Below, in pieces: positions 1 through 7,538 of a DNA stretch of 56,230 nucleotides (the first letter of the stretch is position 1; each line of letters opens with the position of its first letter). The stretch is from Verrucomicrobiota bacterium (GTDB lineage: Bacteria > Verrucomicrobiota > Verrucomicrobiia > Chthoniobacterales > UBA10450). The stretch is from assembly GCA_019244415.1 (NCBI GenBank), contig JAFASN010000064.1, forward strand, positions 1 through 56,230, read 5' to 3'. Below the pieces are notes generated by a model. It saw nothing but the letters and a program-made list of their open reading frames with translations. It ran no database searches and had not been told where the DNA came from. A program made the position numbers and the translations under genes.

Positions 1-1
1 G

Positions 2-409
2 GTGGCGGACGCGCAGGAGAAGCTCACGCCGGAGTGCGCGCACCGCCTCCGGCGCAAGGCGAAAGCGCTCTGCTTCCAGTTACGCATCGTGCGGCCGACG
101 AATCCGGTGGTGCTGAAAAAATTGAGCGACGAGCTCGGCTCCGTGGCGTCCATGCTTGGCCGAGCGCATGATCTCAGTTTCTTGGGCGAACGGTTGCGGA
201 CCAGTGGGAGAAATGAGCGTTGGTCACGCGAAGCCCAGCAGCTGTTGCCCTCGGTGCAGGTGACCGAAACTGATTTGCAAACCGCGGCCGTCGAGCTGGC
301 CGCCCATTTTTTCGCGGAGTCGCCAGGCGATTTCGCGCAGCGAATTGGCGACTGGTTGCGGAAGTGGAAGCGCAACGAACGGCGATCTCTGGCCGAGCAG
401 TTGCCCTAG
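2..409 (+). CDS. CHAD-domain protein, 3' part (5' end outside window)
   Basis: About 135 residues of the C-terminal half of a CHAD domain, an all-helical basic domain known to bind inorganic polyphosphate. The reading frame is open to the window edge, so the true start lies upstream; the GTG at base 2 is not claimed as the start. Visible signs are a basic helix (HRLRRKAKALCFQLRIV), the spacing LKKLSDELGSVASMLGRAHD that matches the usual L..L...LG..HDL signature, and a basic C-terminal helix ending KWKRNERRSL. phoU follows 146 bp downstream on the same strand, which fits a polyphosphate/phosphate theme, though the intervening promoter-like repeat suggests separate transcription. Family assignment is fairly sure; the exact role is unknown. 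Confidence 0.75.
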   Translation: MADAQEKLTPECAHRLRRKAKALCFQLRIVRPTNPVVLKKLSDELGSVASMLGRAHDLSFLGERLRTSGRNERWSREAQQLLPSVQVTETDLQTAAVELAAHFFAESPGDFAQRIGDWLRKWKRNERRSLAEQLP

Positions 410-489
410 CAGATTTGAGCGGAAGGGAGGCGGAATCCAAATTCGCTTCGTCGCGTTCGGTTCTGCCAACGCCGCGCTCCTGAACATGT

Positions 490-507
490 CAAACGTCACG
501 CAAACGT
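490..507 (+). promoter_or_regulatory. Pho-box-like direct repeat upstream of phoU
   Basis: Two identical 7-bp direct repeats CAAACGT at 490-496 and 501-507 are separated by 4 bp (CACG), giving an 11-bp period. That spacing is the architecture of PhoB/PhoP binding boxes in several phyla, although the base sequence differs from the Escherichia coli consensus. The site ends 48 bp before the phoU ATG. Assignment is by architecture and position only. Confidence 0.35.
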
Positions 508-555
508 TACATGTCCACACTTGCTGCAGAGGAACGATGAGGCGCAGATTACCTG

Positions 556-1251
556 ATGCTAGGAGAAAGCAAACATACGCTCGCGAGTTTCGAGCAGGCG
601 CTCGAGAATCTACGCGCAAACGTGATGATGATGGCGGGCCAAGCGCAGCGGAGCCTGGAGCGCGCGTTGCGGGGGTTGCACGACCGTAGCGAAGAACTCT
701 GCGCGTTGGCGATCGCAGATGACGAGGAGATCGACCAACTAGAGAAACAGATCGACAAAGATGGGATCGAAATCCTGCTGCGCTTCCAACCGGTCGCGTC
801 GGATCTGCGGCGCGTCATCGCGGCGATGAAGCTTGGCTCGAATCTGGAGCGCATTGGCGATCAGGCCACGAACATCGCGAGAGGAGCACGCCAGCTGAAC
901 CGGCATCCAGCTCTGCCTGAAGTGCTGCTCATTTTGCCAATGCAGAAACACGCGCTGGCAATGTTTCATGATTCCATGGACGCTTACAGCCGCGAGGACG
1001 AAGAAGTCGCGCGAGCGGTTGTCTCGCGTGATGACGCTTTGGATGAAATGAATCGCGAGGTCAGCCGCAGGTTGACGGAGCAGATGGCGCGGGATCGAGA
1101 GCAGTTGCGCGGCTATTTGAATCTCATGTTCATCGCGCGCCATCTGGAGCGAATCGGCGACCATGCGGCGAATATCGCGGAGGATGCGGTTTACGCGGCA
1201 GCGGCGGAAGACATCCGGCACCAGCAAAGGGCGACGCCAGCCCCTTTCTAG
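556..1251 (+). CDS. phoU: Phosphate uptake/signalling regulator PhoU
   Basis: A 231-aa protein of the usual PhoU length, made of two three-helix-bundle PhoU repeats. Each repeat carries the metal-cluster signature: NLERIGDQATNIA in the first (about residues 95-107) and HLERIGDHAANIAEDAVY in the second (about 196-213). PhoU is a cytoplasmic adaptor between the Pst phosphate transporter and the PhoR/PhoB system; it represses the Pho regulon when phosphate is plentiful. No pst or phoR/phoB genes are in view, so this is either a detached phoU or the end of a cluster lying upstream. The ATG at 556 has no strong ribosome-binding site; no better ATG precedes the conserved first helix. A Pho-box-like repeat lies just upstream. 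Confidence 0.93.
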   Translation: MLGESKHTLASFEQALENLRANVMMMAGQAQRSLERALRGLHDRSEELCALAIADDEEIDQLEKQIDKDGIEILLRFQPVASDLRRVIAAMKLGSNLERIGDQATNIARGARQLNRHPALPEVLLILPMQKHALAMFHDSMDAYSREDEEVARAVVSRDDALDEMNREVSRRLTEQMARDREQLRGYLNLMFIARHLERIGDHAANIAEDAVYAAAAEDIRHQQRATPAPF

Positions 1252-2129
1252 CGTACGCTGCCAACGCGCGATGTTCCCATGGAAAAGTTGTCAAGACGCG
1301 AGACTCCAACCGTGCTCTGCGCGCGATTACGCGCTTCGCCATGGGCCGACTAAACATCGGCGGCCGCATAGGCAAAATTTGGAGGACGAATCGGAGCGCC
1401 GCAAGTCGGTGTGAACGTGCGATATTTACTGAAAGCCATTTTGGCGATGAATCGCGGCGCTCAATATGAATACGGCCGCGCCGCGGCGAGACTGTGGCCG
1501 CGCTGATTTCGCAGAGACTCGCGAGTTTGCTGTCGGCATGTTGACGGTGATCATCTGCGCCGTCCTCGTCGCCTCTGGCCTCCGCTCCAGCTGCGCGCCG
1601 CTACACAATCGCCGACGCTCCACTGTGGGTGCGCAGATCATCACGTGAGCGCGCTTAACGCGTTTGGCTCAAACGCGAAATGCTCGTCGATTGTAATCGC
1701 TCACTGAGCGGCGTGAAGACGTTCTTGCGTCTGCAAACGGAATTCTCAAAGAGTGATCCAGTACAATTCGGTCGTGAATGCGGCGGAACGCTCCGGCTGC
1801 GGTCAAGAAAAAATCCGGCATAACTCGCTCTGCTTGGCCTCCGGCACTTATTCCGTTTTCCTCTTGAGCTTCGCGCCGCGTTCCACGCAGATGGTGTTTA
1901 TGACTTTCGTTTCGAAAGCTGTTTTTTTTTCTGAGTCAGTGAACAGTGCGAAGCGACACCTCTCAAGAGCCGTGCTTTACTTAGTCGTGTGTGCAGGTCG
2001 CGTTTGAGTCTGCCATAATGGAGCTGCCGTGTTGCTATCCAAATCAAACGATTCGAGAACAGTTTCGCGCCTGAAAGGTAATCGAAATGAGGCGACCTCA
2101 CAATCGCGCTGCTCGTAAACGCCGCAAAA

Positions 2130-2154
2130 TTTCTATACGGCCTTTCTATACGGC
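2130..2154. repeat. Short direct repeat TTTCTATACGGC x2
   Basis: A 12-bp direct repeat occurs at 2130-2141 and 2143-2154, offset by 13 bp. It is flanked by another repeated block, AAACGCCGCA, once before (about 2117) and once after (about 2164). It sits in the gene-free region. No function is evident. Confidence 0.5.
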
Positions 2155-2250
2155 AGGCGCAAAACGCCGCAGTTCAAAGCAAAAGCCAGCGAATGCTCAT
2201 CGGCAGTTTTCCCTCTGAAAGCAACGGATTGTCAATTAGAGCCAAAGCGG

Positions 2251-2266
2251 GAAAAAGCGCTTTTTC
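2251..2266. repeat. Perfect 16-bp palindrome at the edge of a tRNA remnant
   Basis: GAAAAAGCGCTTTTTC is its own reverse complement. It begins exactly where the similarity to tRNA-Thr stops. It could fold as a short stem ending in a T run, or mark a recombination point; neither is shown. Confidence 0.5.
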
Positions 2267-2307
2267 AAATTACGAATCAGCTGCTCTACCAGCTGAGCTA
2301 CGTCGGC
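2267..2307 (-). pseudogene. tRNA-Thr(CGU) 5'-half remnant
   Basis: Read on the minus strand from 2307, the sequence matches a tRNA from acceptor to anticodon loop: 5' acceptor strand GCCGACG, TA, D arm GCTCAGCTGGTAGAGC, then GCTGA TTCGTAA, with anticodon CGT (Thr). The 3' side of the anticodon stem should read about TCAGC but reads TTTGA, and no T arm, variable loop or 3' acceptor strand follows. It therefore cannot make a tRNA. The break lies just 3' of the anticodon loop, a point where several integrases recombine, so this may be a scar of integration or deletion. The bases are seen; the history is inference. Confidence 0.75.
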
Positions 2308-2671
2308 GTGGCATTCGCAGAATAGCTCGTAATCACCGCTGCGCGAGCCGCTTTGCGCGTGGCAGTTCTGTACTCAGCCTGATTTCGGCAAGCTTGAGTA
2401 CAATCCGCATCATGACGACCATACTCACGGCTAGGCGGAACCGTAACTGGCGCTGATTCTTACAAATGTTAATGCCATTAAGCACTGGACAAACTTGTTC
2501 TTTGTGGCAGACTTATTCACAAGTAGAAAGCGAGTAATGCGCTCGAATGCGCATTCGATTTTTCCCGAAGCGCGCCTGTTCTCCTAGCGGCGCGCGCGGT
2601 TGAAATACTCTGCGGGCTCCGAGCGTCTGGAGCCGCATATCGCCGAGGTTTCGACGCTAGAAAATCAACAC

Positions 2672-2971
2672 ATGAAAACTATCTCCACGACAGACAGATT
2701 CGCGGGTTTCACTGACGCCGGCCACGGGCCCGGACGCCAGTTCCCGTTCATTAACGCACATTTCCACGGCGACATGGCCGGCAACTCGTTTGCCGGGACG
2801 CCGGCGTACCGCTCGGAGCTGCGCCGGTTCCGTAAATTGAGCGGTCACTTTCTTGAGAAGGAAACGCCGCGCGATTACGTGCGCGAGATTGCGCTCTTCG
2901 GCGTGATCGTCGCGGTGTCAGCGTGGCCCATCGTCTCGATGGTGCACGCGCTGATGCAGATGTTGCGGTAA
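2672..2971 (+). CDS. Small protein with one C-terminal membrane helix
   Basis: A 99-aa hypothetical protein if started at the ATG at 2672; the frame is open further upstream, but upstream codons look non-coding. The N-terminal 70 residues are polar and unstructured-looking. The C-terminal part (about residues 74-98, EIALFGVIVAVSAWPIVSMV) is one hydrophobic segment, suggesting a tail-anchored inner-membrane protein. No clear ribosome-binding site precedes the ATG. It stands alone between the gene-free region and the convergent putA gene. I do not recognise a named family. Confidence 0.55.
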   Translation: MKTISTTDRFAGFTDAGHGPGRQFPFINAHFHGDMAGNSFAGTPAYRSELRRFRKLSGHFLEKETPRDYVREIALFGVIVAVSAWPIVSMVHALMQMLR

Positions 2972-3023
2972 GTTCGACAAGAGGCGTGCGCGTTCGCTTT
3001 GGACGCGCGCGCTTTTCTTTCTT

Positions 3024-3105
3024 GTCATTCCGAGCGGAGCCGCGGAATCCCATGGAAGCGCCTCAACGTGACGCAGCGGGATCCCTCGACTTCCCTCGGG
3101 ATGAC
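3024..3105. repeat. Palindromic repeat, family 2 (GTCATTCCGAGC ... GGGATGAC)
   Basis: An 82-bp element starting GTCATTCCGAGCGGAGC and ending CCCTCGACTTCCCTCGGGATGAC; the ends are inverted copies (GTCATNCCGAG / CTCGGGATGAC). It overlaps the 3' end of putA, whose stop codon (3063-3065) lies inside it, so the last roughly 14 residues of PutA are translated from the repeat. Related copies are at 31858-31948, 33347-33374 and 55529-55600. Confidence 0.8.
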
Positions 3106-6100
3106 GGCGCATTTGATTTCCGCTCGGGCAGAAATTCCCGCCGGTATTCCGGCGTACTCTCCGGCGCGAACCCGTGGCGCATAATGTTCTCAGTGACGAC
3201 GCGCGGCACGACAAAATTGAGCAGGTAATCCGGGCCGCCGGCTTTCGTGCCGCCGCCGCTCATTTTGAAGCCGCCGAATGGATGCCGCCCGACAACGGCT
3301 CCGGTGCAAGAACGGTTCACGTACACGTTGCCCGCGACAAGTTCGGCTTTGATCCGCTCGATGTTGGCAGGGCTGCGTGAGAAAAAGCCCGCGGTGAGCG
3401 CGTAGTCGGTACCGTTGGCAATGCGGATTGCGTCGTTGAGATCGCGCGCTTTCAGTACACTGAGTACCGGGCCGAAAATCTCGCACTGGCTCAGCGTCAT
3501 CTCCGGTTTCACATTGGTGAAAATCGTCGGCGGAATGAAGTAGCCTTTCTCTGGAATGTCCTTCGCCTGATACGCCAACGTCGCCTCTTTTTTCCCCGCC
3601 TCGATCACTTCCAAGATTCGCTTGTAAGCTTTCTCGTCGATCACCGGGCCGACAGTAGTTCCCGGCTCTTCGGGATTCCCGACGCGCAAACTCGCCGCCG
3701 CGGAAAGCAATCGCTGCATCACACGTTCGTAATTTTCCTCGAGTACAATCAAGCGCGAACAGGCCGAACATTTCTGCCCTTGATAACCGAAGGCCGAGTA
3801 AATCGTGTCCACGATTGTTTCATCCAGATCGGCGTCGGAATCGACGATCACTGCATTCTTGCCGCCCATTTCGCAGACGACGCGCTTTAATTCGCGCTGA
3901 CCTTCGCGCGTCCGGCCCGCCGATTCCCAAATGCGCAAGCCGACTTCGCGCGAGCCGGTGAATGCGATCATCTCCACATCAGGATGATCCACCAGGTACT
4001 GACCGACGACCGAGCCACGGCCCGGCAGGAATTGCAGCACGCCCTTTGGCAGGCCCGCTTCTTCGAACACTTCCATTAAGAGCGCGCCGAGTACGGCCGA
4101 TGGTTCAGCCGGTTTCATGAGTACCGTGTTGCCGGTAACCAGCGCGGCCGTGACCATTCCGCACAAAATCGCGATCGGGAAATTCCACGGCGCGATGACG
4201 AGCGCCACGCCCCGAGGCCAGTAGTGCTGATAACTCTCTTCCCCGAGCACGTGCTGCGTCAGCCGCGGACGCCCGATAAGCCGCATTTGTTGCGCGTAGA
4301 AAAAGCAGAAATCCATCGCTTCGCGGATGTCGCCGTCGGCTTCCGCCCAGGCTTTGCCGACCTCGAGAACTTCCCAAGCAGAAAGCTCGAAACGCCGCCG
4401 GTCGAGGATTGCCGCCACGCGCTCGAGAAGCTGGCAGCGTTCTTCAAATGGCGTGCGACTCCACGTTTCGAACGCGCGCCGTGCTGCTTTCACAGCGCGC
4501 TCGGCTTCAGGAATCCCTGCTTCCGCCACCATCCCGACGATCTCGTCCGGATTACTGGGATTAAGGGAAGCGATGTACTTTTCGGGCCAGACTTTCTCGC
4601 CATCAATTGTCAGCGGATAATTTCGACCAAGCCGTCCGCGAGCATCGCGAAGAGCCGCGCGCATTTTTTCCTGTGCTTCCCCGTCGACGAAATTGACCAG
4701 TGGCGCATTTTCGTAGGTGTCGCCCGGTGGACTTTCGCGGTTGTAGGGGCGCGTGTCCTCACCCGCAGACAGACGTAGGTCCGCGTCGCCATTGCGGGGG
4801 AGGACACCCGCCTCTACAGCGCCGCTCTGGCCGGTGGAAAGAGTTGTTTCGTTGATCAGCTCCCGCGGGTCACGCAACAGCTCCGCTTCGGCTGTTCCCT
4901 CGGAAAATTTCGCCCGCAGGAAACCTTCATTCGACGTGTTCTCGAGCAGACGCCTGACGAGGTAAGACATGCCGGGCAGCAATTCGCCGACCGGCGAGTA
5001 TTCGCGCACTCGGTAGCCAAGCTCGACCAGCGCGCGCTTGATCGGGCCGGCCATACCGTAAAGCAGTTGAAACTCGAACCGGCTTCTGTCGATGCCGAGT
5101 TCGTCCGCGACTGCTTGCGCGTGCGCAATCGAGCGCACGTTGTGCGAACCGAACGCGCTGGTGACGATCGCCTCGTTCTCGAGCAAAATGCGGGTGAGCT
5201 TCTCGTAATTCGCATCACTCTCCGGCTTTTGCAGCCAGACCGGAATTTCCCAGCCGTTCTGCTTTGATTTGATCCGCTCGTAGTCCCAGTACGCGCCTTT
5301 GACCAGCCGCACGGTGAAACGCGTCCCGCGCTTGCGTCCCCAGTCGATCAGGTCGTGCAGATCTTTCTCGGCATCGCGCAAGTACGCCTGAATCACGATC
5401 CCTGCATGGGGCCATCCTCCAAACTCGGGCTCGGTAAACAGCGTCTTGAAAAGCTCGAGCGTGGCATTTTTGTGCGCGTAACTTTCCATATCGAAGTTGA
5501 TGAACGCACCGAGTTCTTTCGCGCGCCGCAAAATCGGGCGCAGCTTCGGCGCCAGATGCGCGATCGCGTCCGCCGGATCGGCCGGGTTCATCTGCGAATA
5601 GAGCGCGGAAATTTTCACGGAAACATTCGTGACCGGGAACAGCTCCGCGTTTCGGCCAAGTGGATCGGTCCAGCCACGCGTTTCGCGGGCGAGATGCTCC
5701 AGCAACTCGAGTACGCGCGCGCCGTACTCATCTGCTTCCTCCTCGCTGACCACCGCTTCGCCGAGCAGATCCACGGTGAACCCGATCTTCTGCTTGCGTT
5801 TTTTCCGCAGCGTTTTCATCACGTCCTGCGGGTCTTTGCCGGCGATGAATTGGCGCGCCATGCCTGAGACATTCCAGCGCATGAAAGGTCCGGCGAGCCA
5901 CGGCGCCAAATGCGACAGGCGAATCGCCGGTCTGAGTACCGGCGCGAAACCGTTCTGCACCGTACTCAGGTACTCATCAAAGTGCTGCACGATGTCTTTC
6001 GGCCGGTGAATCGTCGCGAGCACATCGACGAAGCGGAACATCTGTACTTTGAAATGCTCGTCGCGCATGGAGAGCTCCATCATGCGCTGGTAAAACCCGG

Positions 6101-6188
6101 CTTTACTGAAGATCGATTCCGGATGGCGATCGACCAGCGCGAAAATGCGCGTGCCGCGACGTTCGGTTTCCGCCTGCAGGAGACTCAT
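3063..6188 (-). CDS. putA: Bifunctional proline dehydrogenase / L-glutamate gamma-semialdehyde dehydrogenase (PutA-type)
   Basis: A 1041-aa enzyme oxidising proline to glutamate in two steps at the membrane face. The N-terminal half (about 1-440) is the FAD-dependent proline dehydrogenase barrel, with KGAYWDYERIK and LYGMAGPIK near the active site. The C-terminal half (about 500-1010) is an NAD-dependent aldehyde dehydrogenase, with APWNFPIAI, CEMGGKN and the catalytic Cys807 in GQKCSA. There is no N-terminal DNA-binding domain. I chose the ATG at 6188 because the family begins near MSLLQAETERRG; the frame stays open to 6341, but that stretch is repeat-derived. Two oddities: a palindromic repeat is translated in frame in the linker (about residues 457-483), and the C-terminal tail comes from a second repeat family. 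Function is very sure; start moderately sure. Confidence 0.93.
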   Translation of the reverse strand: MSLLQAETERRGTRIFALVDRHPESIFSKAGFYQRMMELSMRDEHFKVQMFRFVDVLATIHRPKDIVQHFDEYLSTVQNGFAPVLRPAIRLSHLAPWLAGPFMRWNVSGMARQFIAGKDPQDVMKTLRKKRKQKIGFTVDLLGEAVVSEEEADEYGARVLELLEHLARETRGWTDPLGRNAELFPVTNVSVKISALYSQMNPADPADAIAHLAPKLRPILRRAKELGAFINFDMESYAHKNATLELFKTLFTEPEFGGWPHAGIVIQAYLRDAEKDLHDLIDWGRKRGTRFTVRLVKGAYWDYERIKSKQNGWEIPVWLQKPESDANYEKLTRILLENEAIVTSAFGSHNVRSIAHAQAVADELGIDRSRFEFQLLYGMAGPIKRALVELGYRVREYSPVGELLPGMSYLVRRLLENTSNEGFLRAKFSEGTAEAELLRDPRELINETTLSTGQSGAVEAGVLPRNGDADLRLSAGEDTRPYNRESPPGDTYENAPLVNFVDGEAQEKMRAALRDARGRLGRNYPLTIDGEKVWPEKYIASLNPSNPDEIVGMVAEAGIPEAERAVKAARRAFETWSRTPFEERCQLLERVAAILDRRRFELSAWEVLEVGKAWAEADGDIREAMDFCFFYAQQMRLIGRPRLTQHVLGEESYQHYWPRGVALVIAPWNFPIAILCGMVTAALVTGNTVLMKPAEPSAVLGALLMEVFEEAGLPKGVLQFLPGRGSVVGQYLVDHPDVEMIAFTGSREVGLRIWESAGRTREGQRELKRVVCEMGGKNAVIVDSDADLDETIVDTIYSAFGYQGQKCSACSRLIVLEENYERVMQRLLSAAASLRVGNPEEPGTTVGPVIDEKAYKRILEVIEAGKKEATLAYQAKDIPEKGYFIPPTIFTNVKPEMTLSQCEIFGPVLSVLKARDLNDAIRIANGTDYALTAGFFSRSPANIERIKAELVAGNVYVNRSCTGAVVGRHPFGGFKMSGGGTKAGGPDYLLNFVVPRVVTENIMRHGFAPESTPEYRREFLPERKSNAPSSRGKSRDPAASR
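4742..4818. repeat. Palindromic repeat, family 1, in frame inside putA
   Basis: A 77-bp element, TGTAGGGGCGCGTGTCCTC at one end and GAGGACACCCGCCTCTACA at the other, the ends being near-perfect inverted copies. It lies in the putA linker between the dehydrogenase domains and keeps the reading frame, adding about 26 residues (including VEAGVLPRNGDADLR). Copies of the same family are at 6225-6325 and 38392-38480. Confidence 0.85.
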
Positions 6189-6224
6189 GCACGAGAATCT
6201 AGACGGCGGGTTTGCCTTGGTAAA

Positions 6225-6325
6225 GGTGTAGTGGCGGCTGTCCGGGTGTAGTGGCGGCTTGTCCTCAGCCGCAGATAGAACGCGACCGTTTTGAAAGTTG
6301 CGAGTGGGGACACCCGCCGCTACAG
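6225..6325. repeat. Palindromic repeat, family 1, with one arm duplicated
   Basis: One arm (GGTGTAGTGGCGGCT.GTCC) occurs twice in tandem at 6225-6242 and 6245-6263; the opposite arm GGGGACACCCGCCGCTACA closes the element at 6307-6325. It lies between the putA start and the next gene on the plus strand. The putA frame runs through it without a stop, which makes an N-terminal extension of PutA possible on paper. Confidence 0.8.
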
Positions 6326-6358
6326 CCGTTTGCGATTCCATCGCAAGGAGGAGACAAC

Positions 6359-6475
6359 ATGAGAATCAGCGACAAAATCAAAGAAGCCGGCGCCATGGGT
6401 TACATTTTGCTTTGGCTTCTGGGGATACCAATCCCGGTACTCTTGATCATTTTCCTGCTGCGCGGCTGCACGTAA
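6359..6475 (+). CDS. 38-aa membrane protein
   Basis: A very short but convincing gene. A strong ribosome-binding site (AAGGAGGAG, 6345-6353) precedes the ATG by five bases. The product has a polar start (MRISDKIKEAGAMG) and one hydrophobic segment of about 22 residues (YILLWLLGIPIPVLLIIFLL), ending RGCT. It is probably a single-pass inner-membrane peptide. The threonine aldolase gene starts within 10 bp of its stop, so the two may be co-transcribed. It is preceded by a family-1 palindromic repeat. I do not know a function. Confidence 0.75.
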   Translation: MRISDKIKEAGAMGYILLWLLGIPIPVLLIIFLLRGCT

Positions 6476-6484
6476 GCTTTGGGC

Positions 6485-7531
6485 GTGACGCCCAGTTCCG
6501 CTTTCGCCAGCGACAACACTGCCGGCATTTGCCCGGAAGCGTTCGCTGCCATGGAAGCGGCGAACGGCGGAAGCGCGGCGTCGTACGGCGATGACGAATG
6601 GACTGCGCACCTGTGCGATCGAGTACGCGAGCTGTTCGAGATCGATTGCGAAGTGTTCCTCGTCTTTAACGGCACTGCGGCGAATGCGCTCGCGTTGGCG
6701 CAACTCTGCCGGCCGTTCCACAGCGTCATCTGTCATGAGTACGCGCACATCGAGAACGATGAATGTGGCGCGGTAGAATTCTTCTCTGGCGGCTCCAAGC
6801 TGATCCCGACGCGCGGCACAAATGGCAAGCTGGAGTTGGCGGAAATGGAAGGGGCGCTGGCGCGTCAGCATGAGCTGCACTCGCACAAGCCGCGGGTCAT
6901 CAGCATCACGCAGGCGACCGAGCTCGGCACAGTGTACGCGCGCGAGGAAATCGAGACGATTGCTGATTTCGCCCACAGCCGGGCCATGCTGCTGCACACG
7001 GACGGCGCGCGTTTCGCCAACGCCGTAGCGAGCCTCGGTTGCAGGCCAAAGGAAATCTCCTGGCAGGCCGGCGTGGATGTACTTTGCTTCGGTGGCACGA
7101 AGAATGGACTTGCGGCCGGTGAGCTCGTCGTGTTTTTCGATAAGCAACTCGGGCGTGAGTTTGAGTACCGCGCCAAACAGGCAGGGCAGCTCGCTTCAAA
7201 GATGCGCGTCGTCGCGGCGCCGTGGCTCGCATTATTAACGGACGAGGTGTGGCTCAGGAACGCCGAACACGCTAATGCCGCCGCGAAGCGTTTGGCCGAA
7301 ATGGTACGCCGCTGTGATGTGGAAATCGTGCTGCCGGTGCAAACGAACGCAGTGTTTGCGCGATTGAGCTCCGGGACGGTCTCGCGTTTGCAGGCGCAGC
7401 TTTACAAGTTCATCGAACCGGACATTTACCGGCTGATGTGCTCCTGGGCCACAACGGGCGAGGAGTTGGCCGAGCTGGCGGGCAACTTTGAGGCCGCTCG
7501 ACCTTGCGCCGGAGCAGCAGCATGGTTATAA
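6485..7531 (+). CDS. ltaE: Low-specificity L-threonine aldolase (PLP-dependent)
   Basis: A 348-aa fold-type I PLP enzyme of the beta-eliminating lyase family, predicted to cleave L-threonine or L-allo-threonine to glycine and acetaldehyde in the cytoplasm. Visible family features are HEYAHIENDECGA in the substrate region, the cofactor-binding aspartate in LLHTDGARFANA, and the PLP lysine in CFGGTKNG. The GTG at 6485 is my choice; a TTG at 6479 is equally possible. It follows the 38-aa membrane protein gene by about 10 bp and is followed closely by a lipoprotein gene. Related enzymes act on phenylserine or other beta-hydroxy amino acids, so the substrate is inferred. Confidence 0.88.
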   Translation: MTPSSAFASDNTAGICPEAFAAMEAANGGSAASYGDDEWTAHLCDRVRELFEIDCEVFLVFNGTAANALALAQLCRPFHSVICHEYAHIENDECGAVEFFSGGSKLIPTRGTNGKLELAEMEGALARQHELHSHKPRVISITQATELGTVYAREEIETIADFAHSRAMLLHTDGARFANAVASLGCRPKEISWQAGVDVLCFGGTKNGLAAGELVVFFDKQLGREFEYRAKQAGQLASKMRVVAAPWLALLTDEVWLRNAEHANAAAKRLAEMVRRCDVEIVLPVQTNAVFARLSSGTVSRLQAQLYKFIEPDIYRLMCSWATTGEELAELAGNFEAARPCAGAAAWL

Positions 7532-7538
7532 AGCGCTG

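Larger units (their letters stand above)
1252..2671. other. 1.4-kb stretch without a convincing gene
   Basis: No open frame here shows a recognisable domain, a good start with ribosome-binding site, or clear coding bias; open frames of 60-87 codons exist but look random. From about 1640 the DNA is visibly richer in A and T than the flanks. It contains a tRNA-Thr 5'-half remnant, a perfect 16-bp palindrome and a short direct repeat, described separately. It may be decayed DNA from an old insertion or rearrangement; an unrecognised small RNA cannot be excluded. Confidence 0.5.

Noticed and set aside
1753..2007. Open frame of 84 codons in the gene-free region
   Set aside because: No start with ribosome-binding site, no domain, and composition unlike neighbouring genes; a longer frame is expected by chance here.
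6189..6341. N-terminal extension of PutA through the repeat
   Set aside because: The extra residues are repeat-derived and precede the usual family start; kept only as a possibility in the findings.
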